Shown: positions 21,901 to 33,480 of the stretch, one piece after another
How positions within the stretch are numbered: the first letter of the stretch is position 1
Layout: every line of letters starts with the position of its first letter
NCBI GenBank assembly: GCA_963921195.1
Contig: OY992539.1
Coordinates: 131,282,682 to 131,346,681, forward strand
Reading direction: 5' to 3'
DNA: 64,000 bases
Source: Pegoplata infirma
Lineage: Eukaryota; Arthropoda; Insecta; Diptera; Anthomyiidae
Position numbers and translations under genes: made by a program
Notes under the pieces: generated by a model
Told to the model about the DNA's origin: nothing
What the model saw: only the letters and a program-made list of their open reading frames with translations
The model's database searches: none

Positions 21901-22173
21901 ATATCTTATTAAACATCTTGTACACAAATGGGGTTATGAGGCAAAAAATTTATTAGTAGATGAGACGTGGGATGATTTTGCTGCTGTGGCGTGGCATGAT
22001 ACGCCGGTTTTTTACGATCCAGCGTATATATTTCCTCAACATAACAATGGAAAAGATTTCAATGGTTACAATTATGAGACACCACCATATGGAAGTGGAA
22101 ATGACAATGGTAATACAAACTACAATGATGATCCTTATCAATATCAAAAATCATCTACGACAGAAGGTCCCAC
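21901..22173 (+). CDS. spz3: Spaetzle-family protein, internal exon (pro-region)
   Basis: A 273-base exon lies between a pyrimidine-tract acceptor (AG at 21899) and a consensus donor (GTAAGT at 22174). Both junctions are phase 2, so the first base completes a codon from an upstream exon not found here. The frame reads acidic, Tyr/Asn/Pro-rich sequence, including DETWDDFAAVAWHDTP, DPAYIFPQHNN, YETPPYGSG and DDPYQYQ. Such low-complexity sequence is usual in the pro-part of spaetzle proteins and is removed on activation. Assignment rests on phase agreement with the cystine-knot exons 12 kb downstream and the lack of any other candidate gene. Exons encoding the start and signal peptide must lie upstream, perhaps outside the window. 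The exon itself is convincing; its membership of this gene is likely but not proven. Confidence 0.7.
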
Positions 22174-22638
22174 GTAAGTAAAAGTTAAATAATTGTTCAT
22201 TAGGGAGGAGCAGGTTTTGAATTTTTCGAATTTCAAAAACTTCGCGGTCGGAAAAGTTGCCTTTTGAGGTTAATATTACCACAAAAAAAATATTGGACCT
22301 ATAGGGCAATTTTTTTGGGTTCCTTTTTAGATTTGAAAATCTAAAAAATTCGAACAAAGTGAAAAAAAAATTGAGTTTTTCTTAGTTTAACATTTTAGTT
22401 TTTATTTGGACATTATAGAAAAAGCGTTTTCATGAAGTTTTTTTTTGTCCTTAAAATTTTTTTTAGTTAATTTCAAAATTTTAGTAAAGAAAAAAAAAAA
22501 AAAATATTTTAAAAAAAGTAAGAAAATTATAGGCGGTCAAGACCGGCCATATGATATCCTACACCAGTATTTTCCAAAAAATGGGTCCAAGTCCAATCAT
22601 GAACCAACTGTATCAATTTTTCGTTAGATCTTTTATTA
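22174..22638. other. Start of the 12.2-kb intron
   Basis: The intron runs from GTAAGT at 22174 to the acceptor at 34327-34328 and is made mostly of the mobile elements listed separately. This first part has no gene; it is AT-rich with an A-run at 22490-22504. Confidence 0.65.
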
Positions 22639-23823
22639 CACTGAAAAAAAAATTTACCATTTTTAAAGCATATTGAACTTAATTTAAAAAAAGGAGGGTA
22701 TGCGAGGGCTCCAAAGATATTAATTCTTCTTCCAAGTATATTTTATCCTAAAACATAGTAATGCATTTACTTAAATATATCTTAAAAGTAAGTAAAATTG
22801 TACTTAATATAAGTTTAATTGTTTTTATCCAGAGAAAAAATATTTTTTTTTAAATAAGTAAAAATTTCCTTAAACTTACGGATTCTGTTGACCCTATGGA
22901 GTCCCAATGTGAGGACCCTATGGGTCCCCATATATGGGGTCCGCCCATGAGTATGTGCGTACACTATTATAGGGTCACTATTGATTTTGATCCAAAATTT
23001 TGGTCAGAATCGCTCTATCTTGCTTAGTTTTCGAGATATGGGAATGGGGTCTTGAGAAATTTGGTCATGAAATAACTCGAAAACTATAACTCGGAGGGCT
23101 TTCGGGTCTTCGGCGGTCATATTCTACAAGTTAAGGACTACAAAAGTGCCTTTAGAATTTTTTTCGTATCTGTAGTATTTGCAGAGTTATAGGCATTTGA
23201 AAATTCCGCGAAAATCGAAATTTGGATTTAAAGTTAGGGTCTCATGGGGTCTCCAGATGGGGCCCTCAGATGGGGTCCCCAAAATACCTAAAGTATTTTT
23301 TCCTTTAGTTAAGTAAATTCTTTCTTAAACTGATGAAGATGTGGATTGAAATAAAGTCAATGAAATCAATAAAATAAAGATTTCTTTTTTCTTAAATTAA
23401 AACAAAAATTGATTAAATTAAAGAAAATGCGTTTTGGAATTAAAGATTAGTACTTTTTTTGATTCAAGGTCATGAAAATGTCTATACTATTTTTAAGTAA
23501 GTTACGTACTTATTTATTTTTTTTGCACACAATTTAAATTTTTTTCTTTTAAGTAAAACAAAATTTTTTAATAAACCCTTTTTTTCTTAAATGCAATCAA
23601 TCCGCCATAAATGTAAAGAATATTTAACTTAATTTAAGAAAACAAATTAAGGAAAACTTTTGTGCTTTTTTAAGTATTTGCATATACTATCTTCAAGTTT
23701 ATTTGCTTTGTTTTAAGTAAAACCACCTTATATTAAGATCAGTTGAAGTAAATTCAAAAAAATTTGCTTACTTAAATTAATAACAGTGTTTATTTAATTT
23801 CAGTATAGTTATTTTTTTCAGTG
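22639..23823. mobile_element. MITE with CACTGAAAAAAAA ends, carrying a GGGTCC segment
   Basis: The ends are inverted (CACTGAAAAAAAAA and TTTTTTTCAGTG) and TA flanks both sides (22637-22638 and 23824-23825). The outer parts are AT-rich with many AAGTAAA / TTTACTT words facing each other. The middle, about 22880-23290, is different: G/C-richer with repeated GGGTCC and GGGGTC, related to 56340-56770. The middle is probably a later insertion. Confidence 0.7.
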
Positions 23824-24040
23824 TAGTGTTGAAAATATACACAAACCAAATTTGAGTGAAATTGTCTTTTTTTTGTTGCCAATAGACCGATTTGACAAAA
23901 TTTTTCATTGGGTCATTTGACCCAAATTATAAAGGGACGTTGTATGGGGGCTAGGTCTAAACATGGACCGATTTTTTAAATTTCAATAGGCTCCGTACTT
24001 GGACCAAAGGAAGCTAAAGTTTACATGGACAGATTGGTAT
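23824..24040. other. Fragment of a dispersed repeat
   Basis: Phrases such as GGGTCATTTGACCCAAATTA and GGGGGCTAGGTCTAAACATG resemble, inverted, 15234-15461. It is non-coding. Confidence 0.5.
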
Positions 24041-25920
24041 AATTCTGTGGCCGTATGAAAAAACTAGTTAACTCCATTTTTTGAAAACAGGAGAAAAACA
24101 CACTTTAAGTTTTTAACATATTTCACTAATTATTTATTATTAATATATGTTGTTATGCATGCGCATTAGACAAAACATAATTTTTAATAATATTAAAGAT
24201 TTCTGGTTCCATTGAACTCATTTTTGGACACTTAATCCGAAAATCGATGTCAGTTAACTTGTTTTTTCGAAAAATGGAGTTAACTAGTTTTTCTAAAAAA
24301 AAACTTTTTTTCAATTAATTCTTATATATTATGAAATTAAGGCAACTTTAGTAATCATATGTGGCAAAATATTAACTTTTTGACTCAGCACGTTAATTAA
24401 CCCATTTTTTACAAAAAAGTGGAGTTAACTAGTTTTTTCAAAAAAAAAAAAAAAAATTATTCTCGAAAATAAGCCGAGTTTGTATGTTGTTATATATAAA
24501 ATTACCAGCAAAACTTTTTTAATGAGTGTTGATTATGTAACACATTACCAGGTAATGTATATCTCTTATTTGAAGCATTATTTTATGATGTCTTGCCAAA
24601 CATTTGTTCAACAACATATTATTTCAAAGTGAGAAATAATATTTTACTAATAACTTGTTACGTAATGCATGAATATTGCATAAATTGTATTTCAAATTTA
24701 TTATTTCTAAACGTTTAATCATGGGTGACTTAAATTTGGTTACATTATGTATTATTTCAAAATTTTAAATAATGCATTATTTGTAATTGAATACATAATT
24801 CATTATAATAACATAAAAAATAAATATTTTATAAAAAAATGCATTAGTTTAAACTAGAGATGGGCTCACGACAGGAATTTTAAAATCACGCACACTCACG
24901 CACCTTTTTTTTTCTACTCCCACTCACTTGCAATCACGTGAGTAAATTTAATAACGTTACTTATTCACTGCTTGTAGCACCTTATATATCATGTTCTCGT
25001 ATGCTATATTATTTTATTTCTCATAGTCTTAAAAATATCATATATTTGATACCTTATGCCCCTCGTATGCTTCGTTATAAATTAGATAGGTTACTTTATA
25101 CCTTACTTGAATTCGTTGTCATAATTTGCATGCATTACTTCCTCATCCCATGCTGAAATCATCAATGGATCATAAAGTAAGTTATCCTATATATAAATTA
25201 TTAATAACTTAGGTTAGGTTAGGTTGTAAGTGGCTGCTGACGTTTTACGTCAACACACTTAGACTCTGAGGTCCATTGTGATACCACGGGATCGTAATAG
25301 GTTTCCCTACTAGTCCCTGTCGTTAAACCAGTTTGAGCTTCTTATGAAACTCCTTAGATGTTGAATTTTGACATCCGACAAATCAGAAAGATCGTACAGC
25401 TCCCTAGATCCCAGTGAAGCAAGTCGCTGACCAGAAAGTTAATTAATAACTTAAAAACTCTTACTTTAAGATATTTTGGGTGTTTGGCAGTCGTATTCTA
25501 TGAATTAAGATCTGCAAAAAAAATTGTATGCATTTTTTATATGCAATCTATGAATTCTCGGGAGTTAAAGTTTTTAGGTTCAAAATTTGGACTCAAAGGA
25601 CTCGTGACTCAAACTTGTTCTTTCAGCTTTTTCTCCCATAGTTTCCGAAAGAACATCGTTTTAAACTTTTAATTTTTATGTTTTTTAAGAAACTATGGAG
25701 TTATCTTATTTTTTCAAAAAATGCATGGAGTTATCTAGTTTTTACATAAAAATTGGTATTTTCCAATATTTTGTTTTCCAAATAACTTGTAAATGAGAAC
25801 ATATATCAAAATTTCGATCTGACAGAGTGATAGTAAATGGAATGCACTTTCTATTTTTGGTGTTATCTCAATTTTCGCAAAAAGTGGAGTTAACTAGTTT
25901 TTTCGTACGGCCACAGAATT
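24041..25920. mobile_element. 1.9-kb element with AATTCTGTGGCCGTA ends
   Basis: AATTCTGTGGCCGTATGAAA at 24041 has its inverted copy ending at 25920. Immediately inside each end, and at several inner sites (24278, 24421, and variants near 25697 and 25729), stands AAACTAGTTAACTCCA or a close variant. This makes a set of matching hairpin-capable modules. A short LOA-type retrotransposon fragment is inserted at 25211. No transposase was recognised and the target duplication is unclear. Confidence 0.7.
25211..25441 (-). mobile_element. Truncated LOA-type retrotransposon end
   Basis: It matches the last 230 bp of the full element (end of ORF2, 3-prime UTR and CCTAA tail), on the minus strand. The 11-bp target duplication ATTAATAACTT lies at 25200-25210 and 25442-25452, so this is a normal target-primed insertion that stopped early. 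Its tail starts the plus-strand run TTAGGTTAGGTTAGG. Confidence 0.9.
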
Positions 25921-25999
25921 GGTTATCCGCCCAATATTTGGGATAGATACAAACAACAGCACAAACTCATTATACCCTGTGCCACAGAGTGGTGTAGGG

Positions 26000-27968
26000 T
26001 ATATATGGGGCATTCCATCTGAAATCGGACACTTTGAAAAACTTTTTTTTTTAGATTTTCCCAATTTGTTTACAGTTTTTAGTACCCTTCGAAAACTCCT
26101 TCGTGGTAAATTTTCAGATTTTTTTGATGACCCGTTCAAAAGATATCGAATTTTTAAAAATTGGTAGTTTGTTCCTTTACTCAAACTTCTTTTAATCATA
26201 ACTTCTTCAATAATGGTCCAAATTTCAATTTTTTTTTTTCAAAATTTTTGGTTTTTACGTACTTTCTAATAAAAAATCCCAAAAAATTCTTAAAAGCGCT
26301 CTAGTATGCGATTTTTAAGTTTTAAAATTTAAATCTCATTTTTGAAAATGTTTGTACTTTTCGATTTTTTGGAAATTTTTTTGTGTAAAACTTCTGTCAA
26401 TTCTACAAATTTTTTGCCCAGGAAGATCGTGGGATAACGATTATTACTATTTTTTAAAATTTTTTTTAAAAAATTTTATTGTAATTTTCCAATCTTAAAA
26501 TCATTTCTAATGCTCCAATGGTGCGTCATAGAGGGGTCCTTTATAAGACCGACCCCCATTAATTTTTACGTCCTAACATTTCTTTGGAACAAACTAATAC
26601 CCTATCTCCAATTTATAAGGGGGCACCCACACAAAACGGCATTTTTTAAAATTTGTTCCAACCGCTCTAACTGCCCTAATAGTGCCCTTAGAGCAACAAA
26701 ATGTATGACCGACTCACAATATTTTTTTTTAGTCCAAAAATTTTCTCTGAACACACCTACCCTCTATTTTTAACTGTTAAGGCGGTCCCCACAAAATTTT
26801 TTTTATTTTATGTAAATTTGTTTTATTTAATCAGCTTCTACTGGTCCAATGGTGCGTCCGAGAGGGGTCATTAGTGAGACCGACCCCCATTTATTTTTAC
26901 CCTACAACATTTTTTCAAAACATACCTACGCCGTATCTTCACTCCCTAAGTAGGCTCCCATACAAATAACAGTTGGAGCAAATTTTATAAAAATGTAATT
27001 TTGTATGGGAGCCTACTTAGGGAGTGGAGATAGGGCGTAGGTATGTTTTGAAAAAATGTTGTAGGGTAAAAATAAATGGGGGTCGGTCTCAGTAATGACC
27101 CCTCTCGGACGCACCATTGGACCGGTAGAAGCTGATTAAATAAAACAAATTTACAAAAAATAAAAAAAATTGTATGGGGACCGCCTTAACAGTTAAAGAT
27201 AGAGGGTAGGTGTATTCAGAGAAAATTTTTGGACTAAAAAAAAATATTGTGAGTCGGTCATACATTTTGTTGCTCTAAGGGCACTATTAGGGCAGTTAGA
27301 GCAGTTGGAACAAATTTTAAAAAATGTCGTTTTGTGTGGGAGCCCCCTTATAAATTGGAGATAGGGTATTAGTTTGTTCCAAAGAAATGTTAAGACGTAA
27401 AAATTAATGGGGGTCGGTCTTATAAAGGACCCCACTATGACGCACCATTGGAGCAGTAGAAGTGATTTTAAGATTGGAAAATTACAATAAAATTTTTTCA
27501 AAAAATTTTAAAAAATGGTAATAATCGTTATCCCACGATCTTCCTGGGCAAAAAATTTGTAGAATTGATAGAAGTTTTACACAAAAAAATTTCAAAAAAA
27601 TCGAAGAGTACAAACATTTTTAAAAATGAGATTTAAATTTTAAAACTTAAAAATCGCATACTAGAGCGCTTTTAAGAATTTTTTGGGATTTTTTATTAGA
27701 AAGTACGTAAGAAACAAAAATTAAAAAAAAAAAAAAATTTAAATTTGGACCATTATTGAAGAAGTTATGATCAAAAGAAGTTTGGGTAAAGGAACAAACT
27801 ACCAATTTTTAAAAATTCGATATCTTTTGAACGGGTCATCAAAAAAATCTGAAAATGTACCATGAAGGAGTTTTCGAAGGGTACTAAAAACTGTAAACAA
27901 ATTGGGAAAATCTAAAAAAAAAAGTTTTTCAAAGTGTCCGATTTCACATGGAATGCCCCATATATACA
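26000..27968. mobile_element. 2-kb foldback element with two 960-bp arms
   Basis: ATATATGGGGCATTCCAT at 26001 faces its inverted copy ending near 27968, and the similarity runs through both arms to a centre near 26975. Landmarks are GAAATCGGACACTTTGAAAA at 26020 with its partner near 27925, and GGTGCGTC at 26850 and its partner near 27110. Both arms keep a similar open frame of about 90 residues (26510-26773 and 27501-27193, beginning LLQWCVI / MLQWCVI). A few changes keep it open in both, but it has no recognisable domain. Confidence 0.88.
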
Positions 27969-28516
27969 TTTTTTTTATATACTTTGCAAATATTACGTTT
28001 TATTTTCATCAAAAAACTAACTAAAAATTATTTGTTGCGCTAAAAAAAAAAAAACAAAAATAAAAAAAAAATTACTGACCAAAAAAATTTTTTTTTTCAC
28101 TTTGTTTGGAAGATTCCGATACTTAAGTCAAAAAACGAACCTAAAGCTATATCCCTGCAGGTCCAATATATTTGTTTGGTAATATTTACCATAAAAGTAA
28201 TTTTTTCCGATAACAACGTTTTTGAAATTAAAAAAAAATAAAAAAATTTGTTCCACCCTAATGTTTATATAATATGACAGAGCTTTGAAGGAATGTATAG
28301 ATTAAGATAATATTGTTTTTCTAAATTTTAAAAACTGCAATAAATAAAAAATAAATTAATAACGGATATTGGAGGAATGAAATAAAGAAAATTTTTAAAT
28401 AAAATAAAGACTTCGAGCACTATTAAGTAACTATATTTTGTTTTACTTTTTATATTTTTACTATTTTGCATCTTGGATGGGTAAAAAAAAATTTTTTTTA
28501 AGTATACCAATACTAC
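27969..28516. other. AT-rich intron sequence
   Basis: No gene or repeat border was recognised. A/T homopolymer runs are frequent. Confidence 0.55.
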
Positions 28517-29118
28517 ACAAAGTTAAAAAAGTTAAATTCGGCATTGCCGAATGTAGTGATACCCTCCACAATTTCAAAAAGATTATTCCAAAATACTTTT
28601 TTTAAAAGGAAATTACTTAAAAAAAAAAATTTCCGCGAAAAAAAAAATTGTTGAAAAAAAAATCCGCGATTTTTTTTGTCAAAAAATATGTTCGTTCTTG
28701 TTTAAATATCATTTGGGGTTCAATTATGTTCACATAATTCAACCAGCAGCCAGCAGAATGGAAGCACTTTTTACTTTTAGGTTATGTTGAATGTACTAAA
28801 ATTTTTGAGGTGTCCTTACATTTTCATTCATAACTTTTGAACCGCTGAACCGATATGGATCAAATGCAATACCAAACTTCTCTGGAGAACTTCCAATAAA
28901 TATGTTAAGCTTCAGTCATATCCGTGTAGTATTTTGGTCGTGATCACCATTTCCACAGACAGACAGACGGACAAACGGACATCGCTAGAATGTCTTAAAA
29001 TCGATCAGGGATCATGAATATATATAATTTATGGGGTCACAGACCGATATTTCGATGAGTTAAAAACGGAATGACGAACTTATATATACCCTCTATCACT
29101 AAGTGGAGGGTATAAAAA
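28517..29118 (+). repeat. TACCCTCC family, copy 3
   Basis: It is close to copy 1 (1190-1814) over its whole length: 5-prime hairpin TTCGGCATTGCCGAA, the AACTTTTGAACCGCTGAACC sentence, a short GACA/GACG run and the 3-prime hairpin before GGTATAAAAA. Confidence 0.88.
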
Positions 29119-29610
29119 AACCTTGTAAAACGACAAGAAAAGTTTGTGACTTTTTTTTTTTGCTACCCCCTATTTGACAACAATTTCTTGTAATTTTACA
29201 AGCTTTTTACCAATAATTTTGTAATTTTACAAGCTTTTTACCAATAAAATTGTAAGTTTACAAATTTTTTGACGCGATAAAACTCACAATTAGGTTTCGT
29301 GACTTTACTAGATTTTTTGCTACCTCCTATTTTACGAGAATTCCTAGTAAAAATTACGAGGTTTTTCGTAATTTTTCAAGATTTTTACCAAAAAAATTGT
29401 AAATTTACAAATTTTTTGACGCAATAAAACTGAAAAGGAAATCTTATGAGTTTACTAGATTTTTTTTTGTAAAAAAACTTTGGAAATTTTTAAAATTACA
29501 AGAAAAATTGTACAATTACAAAAAAACTGTAAATTTCGATCCAAATTTTTTTGTTAAAAAACAAGGAAAACTGTAACTAAAAAAAGTCAAAAAAAAAATA
29601 TTAAATCCAA
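29119..29610. repeat. TTGTAATTTTACAAG repeats, left block
   Basis: Repeated palindromic words of the type TTGTAATTTTACAAGC and TTTTTACCAATAA. The block matches 31490-31992 in inverted orientation. It may be one arm of a disrupted foldback element. No coding. Confidence 0.7.
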
Positions 29611-29874
29611 TTCTGAGGTAAATATTGTTAAAATATATTTTTAGTAAAATTTGATGGCGGTTCATTTATTAAAACATATTAACCCACGATCTCGCATTTT
29701 TAGGGGTCATTTTGGTCCTTTTCTCTAATATCCTCATAGAATAGCACTAAACGTGCGTTTAAAGGGTTAAAATGTTCTATAAAAATGTTTTTCATCAAAT
29801 TTCACTAGGGTTTGTCACAGGCCAAAAGTTCCTGCAAAAAGTGCAAAACTCATAAAAAAGTAAAATTGTAAATT

Positions 29875-31092
29875 ACACTGCGTGACAAAACTAACCACTA
29901 TTTTAGAAAACAAGAGGTACGACCATCATTTCAATATATTTCGGACATGCTGAATCGAATGAAGTACTCCGTTTTTCGATGAATGGTACAGTTTTCTTGT
30001 AAAATGTCATTAAAGATTGGCTGATTTTTTGCTGCTTTTTTAACAAAAAAAAATCCAAAGTTAATGATTTTCAAATTTTATGGCATTGAAAACAAAAAAA
30101 TAACTTGTAGTAATATTTCTAATATAAATTTGGTTTAAAGCTTTTCATCTTAAGCTCTTAAAGTCGCTGATTTCTTCATTTTTTTAAGTTTTCGCGAAAT
30201 TAACCGCTAAATTGGTCTCTGATAAAAAACTTGCATTTTGTGGATCATAAAGGCGTCCACGACACTACGAATAGTGGGCAAAAAACATCTATGTTATATG
30301 GACCATCATGATGAAAATCGCGAAAAACCGTTTTTTTTTTTATGGCAGCATCACTTTAGGAGATGATTTGAGGCTTCATCTTTTAGTATATAATGTGGGA
30401 ACCTTAAACAATGAACTGATCCAAAATTTGTCCAAAAAAGTTTTCATTTGCAAAAGTTATTTTAACAAAAACTATAATTATTCTATCGCAAACACTGAAA
30501 TAATAGTTTTTGTTAAAATAACTTTTGCAAATGAAAACTTTTTTGGCCGAATTTTTGGTCAGTTAGTTGTTTAAGGTTCCCACATTATATACTAAAAGAT
30601 GGAACCTTAAATCATCTCGTAAAGTGATGCTGGCATATACAAAAAAAACGGTTTTTCGCGATTTTCATCATGATGGTCCATATAACATAGCTGTTTTTTG
30701 TCCACTTATCGTATTGTTAGGGATGCATTTTTTATTCATTAAAAGCAAGTTTTTTATCAAAGACCAATTTGGCGGTTAATTTCGCGAAAACCTTAAAAAA
30801 TTAGGAAATTCGCGAATTTAAGGGCTTAAATTGAAAAGCTTTAAACCAAATTTGGATAAGAAATGTTGCTACAAGTCATATCATTGTTTTCCATGTCATA
30901 AAATGTATCAACCATTTACTTTGCATATTTTTTGTTAAAAAACTGGCTCGAAATTAGCAAATCTTTAACGACATATTGCAAGAAAACTGTACCATACATC
31001 GAAAAACGGAGTACGCCATTCGAATCAGCATGTCCGAAATATATAGAAATGATGGTCGTAACTCTTGTTTATATTTGAGTGTTCCGCAGTGT
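29875..31092. mobile_element. 1.2-kb foldback element with ACACTGCG ends
   Basis: The ends are ACACTGCGTGACAAAA at 29875 and an inverted relative ending in CCGCAGTGT near 31092. The arms are about 580 bp each (AAAACGGAGTAC near 30996 pairs with its complement near 29970) and meet near 30485. The ends resemble those of the 1827-10230 foldback (ACACTGTGCTACA), which suggests a shared mobilising enzyme. The open frames at 30308-30574 and 30567-30779 arise from the arms and have no known domain. Confidence 0.8.
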
Positions 31093-31489
31093 TATCATAT
31101 ACTGTTAAATTGTTTTTCACCTAAGTCGTGTAAAATAAGTCGAAAAATAAGTCTTCTGAGCTAAATAACGTTAACCCTTCTGCATCCCTTGTATATGTGC
31201 CCTTCCTATGATCCTTTGGGTCAATATGACCCAACATTAAAATGTAAACAAAATTCCATGTTTTAGTACAATCAAAAATAATGAAAACTAAAATAAATAA
31301 GCCCTTCCAGAGAAATTATTAAAAAAATAAAATCAAATTTGAAATTCAACCTTTTTTTACTTTGAGCCAACACTTTATGCAATGCATTGTGTTGGTATTA
31401 GAAAATGGGTTATGAGGAGAAGGAATGGGGGAGTAGTGTTTGTGGACATTTAATTTGAATTTTTTCAAAATATACACATACAAAAAAAA

Positions 31490-31992
31490 ACTTTTTCAAA
31501 TGACTAGGAAAAGTCTCGTAATTTTACCATTTTACCAATATTTGACAGTTTTCCTTGTTTTTTAACAAACAAATTTGGATCAAAATTTACATTTTTTTTT
31601 TTAGATTATACAATTTTTTTGTAATTTTACAAATTTGCAAAAAAAATTTACAAAAAAATCTAGTAAATTCACGAGAATTCCTTGTAATTTTAATTGCGTC
31701 AAAAAACTGTAAATTTACAATTTTATTGGTAAAAAGTTGGTGAAATATTGTAAAATTACTAGAAATTCTCGTAAAATAGGAATTAGCAAAAAATCTAGTA
31801 AAGTTACGAAATCTCCTTGTAAATTTTATCGTGTCCAAAAATTTGTAAATTTACAATTTTATTGATGAAAACCTTGTAAAATTACAAAATTATTCGTTAA
31901 AAGCTTGTAAAATTACTAGGAATTCTTGTAAAATAGGAGGTAGCTAAAAAAGTTAAAATTTTTTCTTGTAATTTTACAAGGTATTTTTTTTT
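31490..31992. repeat. TTGTAATTTTACAAG repeats, right block
   Basis: Inverted counterpart of 29119-29610, with the same palindromic words and the same order when read on the minus strand. It ends in TTTTTTTGAGTGTA. It lies inside the piggyBac-like element. Confidence 0.7.
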
Positions 31993-31994
31993 TT

Positions 31995-32282
31995 TTTGAG
32001 TGTAGCTGACTGGGTAGACTTCTGCAGGGATTTAATTCCACATAGGGCTAGTTTGACTGATGAGAAAAGAATTTTCTCTGTAATTCGTTGTGCAAGACAT
32101 TGGAGAGTAGACAACGAAAGGATGTGATCTGCTGGAAAGGCGCCCATCTCAGCTGAACACTTACCGTGGTTATATCTATATAACAATGACGCACAATACT
32201 CATTCCGACTATGCTCCAATGAGTCAATAGAGCTGGATACCCTATTGTCATTGATGAGCTTCAACGCACTCCTTTGCACCTG
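31995..32282 (-). pseudogene. C-terminal fragment of a non-LTR polyprotein
   Basis: The minus strand encodes QRSALKLINDNRVSSSIDSL followed by EHSRNEYCASLLYRYNHGKC. This matches the region just after the reverse transcriptase in several insect non-LTR elements (thumb and C-terminal part). Only about 90 residues are present, without a catalytic domain. Confidence 0.6.
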
Positions 32283-32715
32283 AAAATTATTGATCTATCA
32301 TTCTGAATGAAAATACACCCAATTCAATTATATTCAGAAGAAAAAAAATGGTAAAGTAGAACTAAACTTGCATTATCGCTTGTTGGGTCATATTGACCCA
32401 AAGGATATTAAATGTGTGTAAATCGTGTTTTTAAATGTGGAGGGGGGAGGAAAAATTTTAATTTTATTATTTTCTTTTAAAACCATAATTTTCGTCCTGT
32501 AATGGATAAATTAAAGTACCACGTTGATATCTTATAACTAAAGGGAAAAATTTTGCGTTTGAAAACCAAAATTGGGTCAAATTGACCCAAGGAGTGCAGA
32601 AGGGTTAATAGATATTTTTATTGACATCTGATGGCGGTTCATTTGCTAGAACATATTAACCCTCTATCTCCCATTTTATGGGGCCGTTTCCGTCCTTTTT
32701 TTAAATACTATCATA

Positions 32716-33315
32716 CACTCAAAAAATTATGTCATTAACTGTTTGTAGTTTATTTAAAAAGTTTTCCGTTTAGTCGTTTTTAAAAGAAAAAACATTTGTT
32801 TGATGTTCAGTTTTTATTAATGACTACTTCTGTCCTTTGTTTCAAAAAGAACACACTAAAAAATAAAGACTTTCATTAACATTTAATTTTTAAAGTCATT
32901 TATTTTTGTTCTGTAAGTAAAAACTACTGATTATTCTTTTGATTTTTAATGATATGTGTAAGTAATTTTTTTTTTAAATTGTTGGTGTTTTTTAATGAAA
33001 TATCATTAGTTTTTACCTACACAAGTCAGTTATTTTTTTGTAGAAAAAAAAATCAAAAAATTATTTATAGAAATATAAACTATCATTAATGTTTAATGTT
33101 TTCGTTGGTTATTTTTTTCGAATTTGTTGGTAAAAAAGAATGAAAAAAAGATAATTTTTTAATGTTATTTATTTTAGAAAATTTTGTCAACAGTAAAAAA
33201 TAAATGTTGATGTTTGCTAAAACTAATAAATAATTACTGGGATGGTTTTCAATTGTTTATTCACTGGTTTTAAGTGTGTTTTTCATTTATTTTTGCCTAC
33301 AAAATATATTGAGTG
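32716..33315. mobile_element. 600-bp MITE with CACTCAAAAAA ends
   Basis: It is flanked by TA at 32714-32715 and 33316-33317, with inverted ends CACTCAA and TTGAGTG. The surrounding sequence has a relative at 29700-29760 that reads across the same point without the element (CCTCATAGAATAGCACTAAA), confirming the borders and a TA duplication. Confidence 0.82.
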
Positions 33316-33480
33316 TAGAACACCACTAAACGTGCGATTAAAGGGTTTAAATGCTCTACAAATATTATCTGCATTAAATTTCACTAGGAGTTGTCGGAGG
33401 CCAAAAGTTCGTGCGAATTGTGCAAAATGCTTAAAAAAGTACAAATTTTAAAGTATCTTGGCTAAACACAATTCAACAAA

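Larger units (their letters stand above)
31175..32604. mobile_element. piggyBac-like non-autonomous element with TTAA duplication
   Basis: TTAA at 31171-31174 and 32605-32608 flanks the inverted ends CCCTTCTGCA(TC) and (GAG)TGCAGAAGGG. TTAA targets with CCC...GGG ends are the signature of piggyBac elements. Just inside each end is the palindromic word TGGGTCAATATGACCCA or TTGGGTCAAATTGACCCAA. The interior carries a block of TTGTAATTTTACAAG repeats (31490-31992) and a retrotransposon fragment (31995-32282), so no transposase remains. Confidence 0.8.

Noticed and set aside
30308..30779. Two open frames of 88 and 70 residues
   Set aside because: They lie in the arms of a foldback element and mirror each other; no domain was recognised.
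32716..33315. Host regulatory region in the intron
   Set aside because: TA-flanked inverted ends and an empty relative near 29720 show that it is a MITE.
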